Below, one piece after another: positions 43,178 through 51,627 of a stretch of 64,000 nt of DNA. Position numbers and translations under genes: made by a program. The notes under the pieces were generated by a model, which saw nothing but the letters and a program-made list of their open reading frames with translations, was not told the DNA's origin and searched no databases. The stretch is from contig NFUO01000280.1 in assembly GCA_002197545.1 (NCBI GenBank), positions 62,001 through 126,000 of the forward strand, written 5' to 3'. The stretch comes from Acidobacteria subdivision 2 bacterium RH1 MAG20 (lineage in GTDB: Bacteria; Acidobacteriota; Terriglobia; Terriglobales; Acidobacteriaceae). Position 1 is the first letter of the stretch; each line of letters opens with the position of its first letter.

Positions 43178-44755
43178 ATGAAAGTTTTGGCTGGATTAGC
43201 AGTGCTTGGTTTTCTGGGAACGCAAGGGGTACTGGCTCAGGAGTCTCCTTCGCGGTCGATGGCAGGTACGGTCGTTTCGGCGATGTCGCATCCGGGGGAA
43301 TGGAAAGATGAAGGGATGCTGTTGGATGGGGTGGCAGCGGAGTGGCACACGACAGCGGATGGGCAAGATTTTCATTACATTCAGGCAGCCGTCGACAAAT
43401 ATCTGGCCGCGAATGACGGTAAGGCGCATGACGTCGAAATGGGGCAACCGATACTGCTAGTTTACCGTGTGACGCAGAAGCCGAAGTATTACGATGCGGC
43501 AAAGGCCCTCCACTATCAGCTTGCGGCAGGTAAGCAGACCGATTTGGCGGAGTCGTTTCTGGCTGCTTACGCGGCTACGTTCCAGCAACGGGAGAAGTTT
43601 GGCGACATTGCGAAGCGGTTATTGAAGACCGGCGCGAGGGGCAGTTCGTATGCAGTGGCGCTGGTGGATGTGCTGGACTGGATGCCGATGGACCAACCGC
43701 AGCGGCCTGAACTTATTGCTGCATTGAAGCGGACGGTTGCGGCGGTTGTGAAGGACCGGGGCGCCAGGATTGCACTGCGGCAGACGGGCGGCAAAGCGGA
43801 TGCTTTGACTAGCTGCTTGGCTGTCTATGCGATTGCTAAGGGCGTTCGCATGGGCTATCTGCCGCAGTCGTATGAGGTAAATGCGCGGCGCGGATGGGCG
43901 GCGATCCAGAAGTCGATTGTGAGTGGAACTGAGGGCAGTGTTGCACTGAAGGGTGGCGCGAATGATGGCCGGCAGACGGGAGCGTTTCTGCTGGCCGGCA
44001 GCGAGATGGAACAGGCTGCGACTCAGGCTCTAGGACAGGGTAAGACAGCGCTGGTGGATGCGTGGTTCAACTCGCAGACGCGGAAGAATGCGGCGGACCA
44101 GACGGAGTTGTTTCATTACAAGTGGGACGATGATTCGAACAACGGGTTTTCGTTCTTTGGACGAGCGTTTCAACGCTATGGGGTAAAGCTGGCGGAGGAA
44201 AAGACTGCTCCGACGGCGGCGGACCTGAAGAAGGCGCAGATCTACATTCTGCCTTCGCCGGATATTCCGTCGAAGAACCCAAACCCGCATTACATGGATG
44301 CGAAGAGCGCGGATGTAATTGCGGACTGGGTGAAGACGGGCGGAGTGCTGCTGTTGATGGAGAATGATGGACCAAACTCGGAGTTTGAGCACTTCAATAC
44401 CTTGAGCGAACGGTTTGGCATCCACTTCAATCCGGTGCTTCGGAACCATGTGATTGGAGAGGACTATCCGGCAGGCAAGCTGATGATTCCGGTTGGAACT
44501 GGAGTTTTTGAACGCCCGCATCAGGCTTATATGAAGGACACCAGCACGATTTCGGTGAAGGCCCCGGCTAAGGCCGTGGTGACGAAAGATAACGATGTGA
44601 TGATTGCGGTCGCGAAGTATGGGAAGGGAACGGTGTTTGCCGTGGTCGATCCCTGGGTCTACAACGAATACACCGATAGGCGGAATCATCTGCCGGTGGA
44701 GTATGACAATTTTGACGCGGCAATTGATCTGGCCGGGTGGGTGGTGAAGCAGTAG
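43178..44755 (+). CDS. Secreted GH88/GH105-like protein with C-terminal DUF4350/GATase-like domain
   Basis: Exported protein of about 525 aa starting at 43178 ('MKVLAGLAVLGFLGTQGVLA', signal peptide). The middle region, about residues 60-320, resembles the alpha/alpha-barrel of unsaturated rhamnogalacturonyl/glucuronyl hydrolases: 'WHTTADGQDFHYIQAAVDKYL', 'LVYRVTQKPKYYDAAKALHYQL', 'VALVDVLDWMPMDQPQRPELIAAL', 'FHYKWDDDSNNGFSFFGRAFQRYG'. From about residue 355 the sequence becomes a Rossmann-like domain ('IYILPSPDIPSKNP', 'VIADWVKTGGVLLLMEND') related to DUF4350/ThuA. The barrel is shorter than in typical GH105 enzymes. Probably acts on plant cell-wall saccharides in the periplasm, but catalytic competence is not certain. 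Confidence 0.7.
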   Translation: MKVLAGLAVLGFLGTQGVLAQESPSRSMAGTVVSAMSHPGEWKDEGMLLDGVAAEWHTTADGQDFHYIQAAVDKYLAANDGKAHDVEMGQPILLVYRVTQKPKYYDAAKALHYQLAAGKQTDLAESFLAAYAATFQQREKFGDIAKRLLKTGARGSSYAVALVDVLDWMPMDQPQRPELIAALKRTVAAVVKDRGARIALRQTGGKADALTSCLAVYAIAKGVRMGYLPQSYEVNARRGWAAIQKSIVSGTEGSVALKGGANDGRQTGAFLLAGSEMEQAATQALGQGKTALVDAWFNSQTRKNAADQTELFHYKWDDDSNNGFSFFGRAFQRYGVKLAEEKTAPTAADLKKAQIYILPSPDIPSKNPNPHYMDAKSADVIADWVKTGGVLLLMENDGPNSEFEHFNTLSERFGIHFNPVLRNHVIGEDYPAGKLMIPVGTGVFERPHQAYMKDTSTISVKAPAKAVVTKDNDVMIAVAKYGKGTVFAVVDPWVYNEYTDRRNHLPVEYDNFDAAIDLAGWVVKQ

Positions 44756-44782
44756 TTCGTCAGATTGACGCTGGGATGAGCC

Positions 44783-46006
44783 TCAGAATTTGAAGGCTTT
44801 GATGACGATGGCGTTGGGAGAACTTCCGGCTGGAAGTATGGTGAAGAGCGTGGGACCGGTTTTGTCCTGCGTGCGAAGGATGGAGATGTCGCCGGAGTGT
44901 GCGTCGGCGACCAGAAGCAGGTGCTCGTCGGCGGAGAAGGCGAGGGCGTCGGGTGCGGCGCCGGTGTGGATGCTGTTGGAGACCCTGCCATCGTCGATGC
45001 TGTAGAGGCTGATGGAGTCGGCGCCGAAGTTGGAGACCCAGAGGGTGCTGTTGTCGTTGCTGACGATGCCGTGGGTGGGCTTGTTGCCGATGGCCTGGGT
45101 CCACCCCACTTGGTTGTTCCAGGTGTCGATCTCGGAGATGCTGTCGGAGTCGAAGTTGGAGACGAAGATCTCGCCACCGTCGGGTTTCATGGCCAGGTTT
45201 ACCGGAGTCTTGCCGACGTCAAGCAAGGTGAGCATGTGATCGGTCACCAGGGAAGGGTTCTGTTTCGCAGCCCAGGAACCGGGTGCGGCGGCGAGGCTGA
45301 TGGCCATGATCTGATGACCTCCGGAGCAGGCGATGAAGGCTTTGGATGAGTCGGGAAGGATGACGGCGTCGGTAGCTCCGGGACAACCAGAGAAAGCGTC
45401 GCGAAAGTGCAATATCTGTGATGGGGACGATGGCGGTTCCTCATAGGGGGCGACGCTGTAGATGGAGACGCTGCCGCTGCCGCGATTAGTGACGACGAGA
45501 GTGCGATTGTCGGGCGAGATGCGGGCTAGGCCTGGCTGCTCGCCGGTGCCGGCTACGGCGATTTCGCGGCGCTGGTCGAGATCGATGACGCTGACGGTGT
45601 TGGAGGCGGAGTTGGCGACGTAGGCGCGGTGGCCGGTGTCATCGACGCTGATGAAGTATGGTTGGCGATGGACGCGGATAGTGGCGATGACCTGGTTGGT
45701 CTCGGCATTGATGACGGAGACGGTGCCGGATTGGGTGTTGACGACGTAGACCTCGTTACGGCGAGGGTTGACGGCGAGGCCGGTGGGATCGTCGCCGACT
45801 CGAAGCGTGCGGTCCTGCCGCATGTAGACGAGGTCGAGCACGGTGACGGTGTTGGAACCGCCGTTGCTGATGTAAGCGAACTCGTGGTATCCGGCAGGGA
45901 CGTCGGGGAAGCTGTTGCGGCGGCAACCTGAGCAGGCGACGAGGAGTGCGAGCGCGGCAGCGGCGAGAAGCCGGGATGAAAAGAGGGAATGGCGGGGTGT
46001 TGGCAC
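44783..46006 (-). CDS. YVTN beta-propeller lipoprotein
   Basis: Exported 407-aa propeller protein. Signal peptide with a lipobox-like 'LLVACSGC' near residue 27, so likely lipid-anchored. The rest is made of repeats of the YVTN type: 'AYISNGGSNTVTVLDLV', 'VYVVNTQSGTVSVINAETNQVIATI', 'AYVANSASNTVSVIDLDQ', 'LWVSNFGADSISLYSIDDG', 'LLVADAHSGDISILRT'. Seven blades are likely. Such proteins serve as scaffolds or ligand-binding proteins at the cell surface; no catalytic motif is visible. Convergent with the GH88-like gene. Confidence 0.8.
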   Translation of the reverse strand: MPTPRHSLFSSRLLAAAALALLVACSGCRRNSFPDVPAGYHEFAYISNGGSNTVTVLDLVYMRQDRTLRVGDDPTGLAVNPRRNEVYVVNTQSGTVSVINAETNQVIATIRVHRQPYFISVDDTGHRAYVANSASNTVSVIDLDQRREIAVAGTGEQPGLARISPDNRTLVVTNRGSGSVSIYSVAPYEEPPSSPSQILHFRDAFSGCPGATDAVILPDSSKAFIACSGGHQIMAISLAAAPGSWAAKQNPSLVTDHMLTLLDVGKTPVNLAMKPDGGEIFVSNFDSDSISEIDTWNNQVGWTQAIGNKPTHGIVSNDNSTLWVSNFGADSISLYSIDDGRVSNSIHTGAAPDALAFSADEHLLLVADAHSGDISILRTQDKTGPTLFTILPAGSSPNAIVIKAFKF

Positions 46007-46151
46007 TGTTGCGAGTCTATCGGTGAGAGTTGGCGGCGGGCAAGGGGTAAAGAGTACGGCTCCTTCAGTAGCTGGCAGGCAACGTAAAGCAAGAGTTCCG
46101 ATTGGTGAGCATCTGCTCTCCCATCGTAGTGAAGTCAGAATGGAGGTTCGG

Positions 46152-46571
46152 CTAACTTTGTTTAGGGGTTTCGTGGTTGAACATCCAGTTGACGCCGAAC
46201 TGGTCGGTGACCATGCCGAAGTATGCTCCCCAGAACATATCTGCGGCAGGCATAACGACTTTGCCCTTTTCGCCGAGAGACTTAAAAAGGTTGTCGACTT
46301 CCTGATTGCTGTCGCAATTGATGCAGATGGCGAAGTTATTCCCCTCGCGCACGGGGTTTCCCGGAGGGCAATCCGAGGCCATGATGACCTGCGTTCCCTT
46401 GGCCAGCCGGGAGTGAAGGACTTTGTCCGCGTCCTTCATCTCCTTGGGCATATCGGCGGGGCCTTCGGAGTAGGGCATGACCTGCAGATCGGCGCCGAGG
46501 CACTTTGCGTAAAACTCCATGGCCTGACGACAGTTTCCATTGAAGTTCAGGTAGGTGCTGAATTCTTTCAT
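46152..46571 (-). CDS. VOC/glyoxalase-fold protein (PhnB/YjdN-like)
   Basis: Soluble 139-aa protein of the vicinal-oxygen-chelate fold. 'STYLNFNGNCRQAMEFYAKC' is the typical start and 'GAYFGMVTDQFGVNWMFNHE' the typical end of PhnB-like proteins; the middle holds 'VIMASDCPPGNP' and 'CINCDSNQEVDNLFKSLGEKGKVVMP'. Function of this subgroup is unknown (metal-dependent enzyme or binding protein). Many soil bacteria carry multiple copies. The ATG is followed at once by the family block, so the start is secure. Confidence 0.88.
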   Translation of the reverse strand: MKEFSTYLNFNGNCRQAMEFYAKCLGADLQVMPYSEGPADMPKEMKDADKVLHSRLAKGTQVIMASDCPPGNPVREGNNFAICINCDSNQEVDNLFKSLGEKGKVVMPAADMFWGAYFGMVTDQFGVNWMFNHETPKQS

Positions 46572-46623
46572 GATGGTTTGCTCCGTTTCTGGGATTTGGA
46601 TTTCTTACAACATTTGGGTAAAC

Positions 46624-46932
46624 TCAGCCGCCGGCGATGGCTCCGATGATGAGTAATGGCTCGGCTCCAGTGGCGACAGCTTCCGGCAGCGGGGCGTCCG
46701 GAGATTCGTGAGAGAGGTCTTCTTCGCAGGCGAAAAAACGCAGGAAGGAGCGGCGTTGTTGCGTGCTGTGGTCGCGAATGGTTCCCTCAAGCATGGGGTA
46801 ACGGGCTTCGAGAGCATCGAGAACAGAGCGCAGCGTAATGGGTGCTGCGACTTCGAGCGTTACTTCGCCCTGCACTTGCGCCAGGGTGCGGAGATGCGCG
46901 GGAAGCTCGACGCGGATGCGATTCTTATTCAT
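46624..46932 (-). CDS. MoaD/ThiS-like ubiquitin-fold protein ending in Gly-Gly
   Basis: 102-aa beta-grasp protein ending 'IIGAIAGG*', the C-terminal diglycine that in MoaD/ThiS is adenylated and turned into thiocarboxylate. Beta-grasp start '[24 protein letters not shown]' and '[21 protein letters not shown]' are as in MoaD; a loop '[22 protein letters not shown]' precedes the end. Its ATG overlaps the propeller gene's stop (ATGA). No MoaE, MoeB or ThiF is nearby. It could carry sulfur for an unknown pathway, or be conjugated to a protein. Confidence 0.8.
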   Translation of the reverse strand: MNKNRIRVELPAHLRTLAQVQGEVTLEVAAPITLRSVLDALEARYPMLEGTIRDHSTQQRRSFLRFFACEEDLSHESPDAPLPEAVATGAEPLLIIGAIAGG

Positions 46933-48044
46933 GCGAGCGTCTGGACCTCGACAGAGAGGACGGCGGGGAGGTCGCGGACGATGGGGGCCCAGGTGTCTCC
47001 GGCGTTAGATGAGGCGTAGACCTGTCCGCCGGTAGTGCCGAAGTAGATGCCGCAGGAGTCGAGCGTATCGACTGCCATGGCGTCGCGGAGGACGTTGACA
47101 TAGCAGTCGGATTGCGGAAGGCCCTTGGTGAGGGGCTCCCACTCGTTGCCGCCGGTGCGGCTGCGGTAGACGCGGAGTCGGCCGTCGATGGGGAAGTGCT
47201 CGGAGTCGGACTTGATGGGGACGACGTAGATGGTCTCCGGCTCGTGGGCGTGGACATCAATGGCGAAGCCGAAGTCGGTGGGCAGGTTGCCGCTGACCTC
47301 GTGCCAGGAGTCGCCAGCGTTATCCGAGCGCATGACGTCCCAATGCTTCTGCATGAAGAGCGTGTCCGGGTGCGAGGGATGCATGGCGATGTGATGGACG
47401 CAGTGGCCGACGTCGGCTTTGGGGTCGGGGATGTATTGGGAGTGGAGGCCCTGGTTGATGGGCTGCCATGTCTTGCCGCCGTCGTCGGTGCGGAAGGCCC
47501 CGGCGGCGGAGATGGCGATAAAGATACGGTTGGGGTCGCTGGGGTCGAGGATGATGGTGTGCAGGCACATGCCGCCGGCGCCGGGCTGCCAGCGGGGACC
47601 GGAGCCGTGCTCGCGCAGGCCGGGGAGCTCGCTCCAGTTCTGGCCGCCGTCGGTGGAGCGGAAGATGGCGGCGTCCTCGATTCCGGCGTAGACGGTGTCG
47701 GGGTCGGTGAGCGAGGGCTCGAGATGCCAGACGCGCTTGAACTCCCACGGATGCGCGGTGCCGTCGTACCACTGGTGGGTGCCGGGGACGCCGTCGTAGG
47801 CGAATTTGTTGCCGACCGGCTCCCATGTTTGGCCGCCGTCGTTGGAGCGCTGGATGACCTGGCCGAACCATCCGCTGGACTGAGAGGCGTAGATGCGGTT
47901 GGGATCAATGGGCGAGCCTTTGACGTGATAGAGCTCCCAGCCTGCGAAGTGGGGGCCGCTGACGTCCCATTTTTCGCGCTTGCCGTCGGAGGTGAGAACG
48001 AATGCGCCTTTGCGTGTGCCTACTAATACTCTTACCTTGCTCAT
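46929..48044 (-). CDS. BNR/VPS10-type beta-propeller protein
   Basis: 371-aa soluble propeller from the ATG at 48044 (GGGAG upstream); the frame to 48701 is not coding. Repeats: '[20 protein letters not shown]', '[15 protein letters not shown]', '[16 protein letters not shown]', '[14 protein letters not shown]', '[16 protein letters not shown]', '[14 protein letters not shown]', '[14 protein letters not shown]' are the Asp-box (BNR) pattern. No signal peptide is visible, unlike secreted sialidases; the sialidase active-site Arg triad is not evident. Often annotated as exo-sialidase by similarity; here more safely a WD40/YVTN/BNR-like protein. Coupled to the MoaD-like gene by ATGA. Confidence 0.85.
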   Translation of the reverse strand: MSKVRVLVGTRKGAFVLTSDGKREKWDVSGPHFAGWELYHVKGSPIDPNRIYASQSSGWFGQVIQRSNDGGQTWEPVGNKFAYDGVPGTHQWYDGTAHPWEFKRVWHLEPSLTDPDTVYAGIEDAAIFRSTDGGQNWSELPGLREHGSGPRWQPGAGGMCLHTIILDPSDPNRIFIAISAAGAFRTDDGGKTWQPINQGLHSQYIPDPKADVGHCVHHIAMHPSHPDTLFMQKHWDVMRSDNAGDSWHEVSGNLPTDFGFAIDVHAHEPETIYVVPIKSDSEHFPIDGRLRVYRSRTGGNEWEPLTKGLPQSDCYVNVLRDAMAVDTLDSCGIYFGTTGGQVYASSNAGDTWAPIVRDLPAVLSVEVQTLA

Positions 48045-48088
48045 GAGTTGCTCCCTTGAATGAAGTTTGTCGATGGGGCCTGGTAATA

Positions 48089-48493
48089 CTAACTGCTGAC
48101 GGGAAAGATTGTCCGCAACCGGTAGTCGCGGAGAAGAAGACCGGCCCAGAAAAGAATGCCGATGAGGATGGGGAAGATTGTCTCGAAGAGCGGATTGCCA
48201 ACGCGCATGTGGATGGCGACTGCTCCGCCAAGATAGCCGGTCAGCAAGACCGCGCCGAGGACAGCAGTCCGCGGAATGATGTAGATGACGATGCAGATGA
48301 GCTGGATGATGCCGAGAGTGAGCGACAGGCGCAAGGGGAAGTCGAGTTGGACGAATGCCTGCACAACCGGGGCCGGCTTCAGCAGATGCCCTACGCTGTC
48401 GAAGAGCATGAAGAGAACGGCGAGGGTGCTGAGGATGCGGCCTGTCCAGAGTAGTTTCTTCGATGCTGGATTTGTTTGAATCTCTGACTGCAT
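48089..48493 (-). CDS. DoxX-like membrane protein
   Basis: 134-aa membrane protein with four TM segments ('[16 protein letters not shown]', '[15 protein letters not shown]', '[21 protein letters not shown]', '[16 protein letters not shown]'). The ATG at 48493 has GGAGAG upstream. Pattern '[24 protein letters not shown]' is typical of the DoxX-like (DUF6/DoxX2) group of unknown function. It follows the HxlR regulator by 20 bp and is probably cotranscribed and co-regulated. Confidence 0.82.
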   Translation of the reverse strand: MQSEIQTNPASKKLLWTGRILSTLAVLFMLFDSVGHLLKPAPVVQAFVQLDFPLRLSLTLGIIQLICIVIYIIPRTAVLGAVLLTGYLGGAVAIHMRVGNPLFETIFPILIGILFWAGLLLRDYRLRTIFPVSS

Positions 48494-48513
48494 GAATCTC
48501 TCCATAGAGTTTT

Positions 48514-48978
48514 TCAATTACGGTCGGACTTTGTGTCAAACGGGGGAAGCAGTGGTGTCGGGTCCCGGTCCTGCCAGCGGCGCCGGGTTTCGGCGAGGAC
48601 GGCTTCGCGGTTTTTTGCCATTTCGACCATGACAGCGCAAGGGGCCCCGGTCTCTTCATGTTTCGCTCCCCAGAGGAGGAGTTCGAGCAGAACGGGAGCA
48701 AGGTCGATACCTTTCTCGGTCAGTCTGTAATGGATGCTTCGGCCATCGGTTTCGGCTGCCTCTGCTGTGATGATTTTTGCGGCTTCGAGCTTTTGCAGAC
48801 GGTCGGCGAGGATGTTGGTGGCGATGCCCTCGCCGGAATGCTGAAACTCCTTGAAGGTGTGGTAGCCGCGGACCATCAGGTCGCGGATGATGAGCAGAGA
48901 CCAGCGGTCTCCGAAGATTTCGAGGGAGATACTGACCGGGCAGCCGGAGCGAGGCTCGGTTTTGGATCTCTGGGACAC
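48514..48978 (-). CDS. HxlR-family transcriptional regulator
   Basis: Winged-helix regulator of about 154 aa. The GTG at 48978 is preferred; a TTG at 49014 is in frame but would lie inside the putative operator. '[20 protein letters not shown]' is the HxlR start with its redox-sensitive Cys, and '[20 protein letters not shown]' and '[17 protein letters not shown]' the recognition-helix part. C-terminal '[18 protein letters not shown]' extends. Known relatives sense electrophiles or disulfide stress by the N-terminal Cys. It is divergent from a dihydrofolate-reductase-like gene and upstream of doxX. Confidence 0.87.
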   Translation of the reverse strand: MSQRSKTEPRSGCPVSISLEIFGDRWSLLIIRDLMVRGYHTFKEFQHSGEGIATNILADRLQKLEAAKIITAEAAETDGRSIHYRLTEKGIDLAPVLLELLLWGAKHEETGAPCAVMVEMAKNREAVLAETRRRWQDRDPTPLLPPFDTKSDRN

Positions 48979-48998
48979 GAAAATACAGTAACGCGAAC

Positions 48999-49017
48999 TA
49001 CTTGTTTTTTGCAAGTA
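48999..49017. promoter_or_regulatory. Candidate HxlR operator TACTTG-N7-CAAGTA
   Basis: Perfect 6-nt inverted repeat around 7 bases, located 21-39 bp upstream of the regulator's preferred GTG and about 100 bp upstream of the divergent gene. Position and symmetry fit autoregulation by an HxlR dimer. Confidence 0.5.
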
Positions 49018-49117
49018 AGATGATGTAAAACAAAAAGTCGATTGACGAATGGTACGTGCCGATTTTCATGCACGAGGACATCTTCAAATTCAAATATCGA
49101 AAAAGGAGTATTTATTT

Positions 49118-49762
49118 GTGAGCAAAGTTAAAGTTGCTGCGTTTTCAATTTCACTCGATGGATTTGGTGCTGGGCCACGGCAAGACCTGAATAACCCTCT
49201 GGGGGTTCGCGGTTTTGAGTTGCACAACTGGTTTATGAATACGGAAGCATTCAAGAAGATGCACGGTCAAAGCGGCGGATCTCAAGGGATCGACAACGAT
49301 TTTGCCGCTCAATCTTTCGAGAATGTCGGGGCCTGGATTCTGGGCCGCAATATGTTTGGACCAGTTCGCGGCCCCTGGCCAGATGATTCCTGGAAAGGGT
49401 GGTGGGGTGACACTCCGCCGTACCATACCCCTGTTTTTGTTCTCACGCATCATGCACGAGCGCCTCTTGCGATGAAAGGCGACACTACGTTCTACTTCGT
49501 GACGGATGGACTGGAATCTGCCTTGAAGAAGGCGAAAGATGCGGCCAACGGCAAAGATGTCCGCATCGGCGGCGGTGTGTCCACCATTCGGCAGTGCCTG
49601 ACTGTAGGTCAGATCGACGAAATGCACCTGGCCGTATCGCCAGTCTTTTTGGGTGAAGGAGAGCATCTATTTTACGGAATCAATCTTCCTAAACTCGGCT
49701 TCGCTCCCGTCAGAACCGTCGCCGGAGAAAAGGCAACGCACGTTTTTATTAAAAAGGGATAA
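49118..49762 (+). CDS. Dihydrofolate reductase/RibD C-terminal-like protein
   Basis: Soluble NADPH-binding reductase-like protein of 214 aa. The GTG at 49118 has AGGAG 9 nt upstream; ATGs further upstream lack support. 'VKVAAFSISLDGFGAG' is the family start, followed by 'GAWILGRNMFGPVRGPWP' and 'VRIGGGVSTIRQCLTVGQIDEMHLAVSPVFLGEGEHLF', the conserved RibD_C block. It is not true DHFR: the classical folate motifs are absent. Function likely reduction of an unknown metabolite. It is divergent from the HxlR gene and probably controlled by it. Confidence 0.85.
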   Translation: MSKVKVAAFSISLDGFGAGPRQDLNNPLGVRGFELHNWFMNTEAFKKMHGQSGGSQGIDNDFAAQSFENVGAWILGRNMFGPVRGPWPDDSWKGWWGDTPPYHTPVFVLTHHARAPLAMKGDTTFYFVTDGLESALKKAKDAANGKDVRIGGGVSTIRQCLTVGQIDEMHLAVSPVFLGEGEHLFYGINLPKLGFAPVRTVAGEKATHVFIKKG

Positions 49763-50548
49763 CTATTCGACCCTGTGGAAGGTTCGGCTCCAGCGAGTTT
49801 CATCGAAGAAGTGAACGAGCTCGTGAAGGGTGAAGCTCGCTCGGTCTGAGAGGGTGGTTTTGTACATCTGATCGTCAGGCATCTCGAAGGACCAGTAGAC
49901 GAAGAGGGGGCGTCCGATAAGGTTGTTGCGCGAGACGAAGCCCCAGTAACGGCCATCGAGGCTGTCGGTGCGGTTGTCTCCCATGACAAAATAGCTGTCC
50001 GCAGGAACGACGAGGTCTTCGCCCTGAATGTGGGTGGGAAGATCGAGAGACCATTGGGCCGTGACGTCACGCCGGCCTAATGGTGGGATGGAAGGGAAGT
50101 CGTCGCGGTAGGGATCGTAGTTCGCGTAAGTAGGTTTGACAGCCTGGGGTTCGTTCTGCGCGACTCCGTTGAGATAGACGATGCCGTGACGAAGGTGGAT
50201 GCGGTCGCCGGGAAGTCCAATGACGCGCTTGACGAGGATGCTGTATTTGCCGTCAAAGTCGGCCACGGGTTTGTAGAAGACGACAGGCTCTCCGCGGCGG
50301 AGGGCTTTGTAGGGCAGGAACGAAGAGGACGAAGTCGATGGCGAAAGCGTGGCGCGTTCGACCACAACATGGTCGCCGACGAGCAGGGTGCTGGCCATTG
50401 AGGCTGAGGGAATGACGAAATTCTGAAAGACGAAGGTCAGAACAAAAAGTCCGATGACGAGGGTGCTGCAGATGGCTGCCAGTCCCTGAAAGCGCGTCTC
50501 GCCGGTTTGCTTCGTATCTTCTTTGTGCTTCGCGATTGCTTTGCTCAT
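49763..50548 (-). CDS. lepB: Signal peptidase I
   Basis: Inner-membrane serine protease that cleaves Sec and Tat signal peptides. 261 aa with one N-terminal TM segment ('AAICSTLVIGLFVLTFVFQN'). Box B 'IPSASMASTLLVGDHVVVER' carries catalytic Ser about residue 50, and 'YSILVKRVIGLPGDRI' the catalytic Lys about residue 107. Box E 'YFVMGDNRTDSLDGRYWGFV' completes the family. Stop abuts the convergent DHFR-like stop. rph lies 20 bp upstream on the same strand, so the two may be cotranscribed. Confidence 0.95.
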   Translation of the reverse strand: MSKAIAKHKEDTKQTGETRFQGLAAICSTLVIGLFVLTFVFQNFVIPSASMASTLLVGDHVVVERATLSPSTSSSSFLPYKALRRGEPVVFYKPVADFDGKYSILVKRVIGLPGDRIHLRHGIVYLNGVAQNEPQAVKPTYANYDPYRDDFPSIPPLGRRDVTAQWSLDLPTHIQGEDLVVPADSYFVMGDNRTDSLDGRYWGFVSRNNLIGRPLFVYWSFEMPDDQMYKTTLSDRASFTLHELVHFFDETRWSRTFHRVE

Positions 50549-50568
50549 GAACCTGGCCTCTTGAGGGG

Positions 50569-51315
50569 TTAGACTACGCTGCTCAGTATGGCGCGTTGAG
50601 CGGCGAGGAGTTCGTGGATGCCTTTTTCCGCGTAGTCGAGCATCTGGCCTAGCTGCTGGCGGGTGTAGGAGTTCTTTTCGGCGGTGGCCTGGGTTTCGAC
50701 GAGGCCCCCATCGGCCAGCATGACGACGTTCATGTCGACTTCCGCGCGGGAATCTTCTTCGTAGCAGAGGTCGAGCAGGACGTGGTCGTCTACGATGCCG
50801 ACCGAGGTGGCAGCCAGCATCTGACGAAGCGGCGAGGTCTTGAGAGTTCCTGCCGCGACGAGTTTGTTGAGGGCGAGGGCCAGGGCTATGCAGGCTCCGG
50901 TGATGGCGGCGGTGCGGGTTCCACCGTCGGCCTGAAGGACGTCGCAGTCGAGGATGATGGTGCGTTCGCCGAGGGCCTTCATGTCCACGACGCTTCTTAG
51001 GGAACGCCCGATGAGGCGCTGGATCTCGTGGGTGCGTCCGCCGACCTTGCCGCGTTCGCTCTCGCGAGCAGTACGGGTGAGGGTGGCGCGGGGCAGCATG
51101 CCGTACTCGGCGGTGACCCAGCCGCGACCGGAGTTGCGCATCCAGCCGGGGACGCCCTGCTCGACGGTGGCATTACAGAGAACGCGGGTGTTGCCGGATT
51201 CGATGAGAACTGAGCCTTCGGGCATGGCAATGTAGCCAGGGGTGATGCGGATGGGGCGGAGGGCATCGGCGGCTCGATTGTCTGGCCGGAAGAGTTGCGA
51301 TGGGATTTGAGGCAT
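50569..51315 (-). CDS. rph: Ribonuclease PH
   Basis: Phosphate-dependent 3'-5' exonuclease that trims tRNA 3' ends. 248 aa. '[20 protein letters not shown]' at the start, '[14 protein letters not shown]' (substrate-binding), '[15 protein letters not shown]' (RNA-contact Arg set), '[19 protein letters not shown]' (phosphate and catalytic Asp) and '[18 protein letters not shown]'. All typical residues are present. First gene of a minus-strand pair with lepB. The region upstream (51316-51627) is shared with the divergent NtrC pair. Confidence 0.95.
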   Translation of the reverse strand: MPQIPSQLFRPDNRAADALRPIRITPGYIAMPEGSVLIESGNTRVLCNATVEQGVPGWMRNSGRGWVTAEYGMLPRATLTRTARESERGKVGGRTHEIQRLIGRSLRSVVDMKALGERTIILDCDVLQADGGTRTAAITGACIALALALNKLVAAGTLKTSPLRQMLAATSVGIVDDHVLLDLCYEEDSRAEVDMNVVMLADGGLVETQATAEKNSYTRQQLGQMLDYAEKGIHELLAAQRAILSSVV

Positions 51316-51372
51316 GGTGGGATTATAGTTGGTGAGGATTTTCGTATCGGCGGCTATTGTTCAAAGATGCGT

Positions 51373-51485
51373 TTCCGATTACGGTTCCAGAATGGGATGT
51401 GGTTCCGTAATAGGAAATTGTCTAAGAATGGGAATTTTGCCGTAAAGCTGCTGGATCGATGACAATACTTGTTCCGGTTTGGGAA
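51373..51485. promoter_or_regulatory. Array of TTCC-N6-GGAA-like sites upstream of the kinase/NtrC pair
   Basis: Four sites share TTCC, six bases, GG and two more bases: TTCCGATTACGGTT (51373-51386), TTCCAGAATGGGAT (51385-51398), TTCCGTAATAGGAA (51403-51416) and TTCCGGTTTGGGAA (51472-51485). A degenerate fifth, TCTAAGAATGGGAA, lies at 51421-51434. The last two full ones are perfect half-site dyads. They are placed 80-190 bp upstream of a -24-type element, where enhancer-binding proteins normally bind, so I infer binding sites for the NtrC-family regulator at 52462. The same 312-bp gap separates rph; no gene is in it. Confidence 0.6.
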
Positions 51486-51563
51486 TTGGATGACTTTGAC
51501 GGTAGATGGAGGGATTAATATTTTCGCTTTCTAAGCAATGACTTAGGGAATGGAGTTCCAGTT

Positions 51564-51578
51564 TGGCACTTGAAGTGA
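51564..51578 (+). promoter_or_regulatory. Candidate sigma-54-type promoter (-24 intact, -12 imperfect)
   Basis: TGGCAC (51564-51569) with GG at 51565-51566 then 10 bases then GA (51577-51578) where sigma-54 promoters have GC. The -24 box is perfect; the -12 is one base off. A start near 51590 would leave a 38-nt leader to the kinase ATG at 51628. Plausible because the downstream gene pair is a sigma-54 activator system and dyads lie upstream. Confidence 0.45.
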
Positions 51579-51627
51579 TTACAGGGTGTACCTGATCTAG
51601 TTAAAAGATGACGAGTGGAGCTACTAC

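Noticed and set aside
47112..48026. 304-codon + frame over the BNR propeller gene
   Set aside because: Val/Gly/Asp repeats mirror the Asp-box repeats of the real gene; no motif.
46929..48044. True sialidase
   Set aside because: Asp-boxes alone are present; no signal peptide and no clear Arg triad or catalytic Tyr/Glu arrangement.
51564..51578. Canonical sigma-54 promoter
   Set aside because: -12 dinucleotide is GA rather than GC, so kept only as a candidate rather than a firm promoter.
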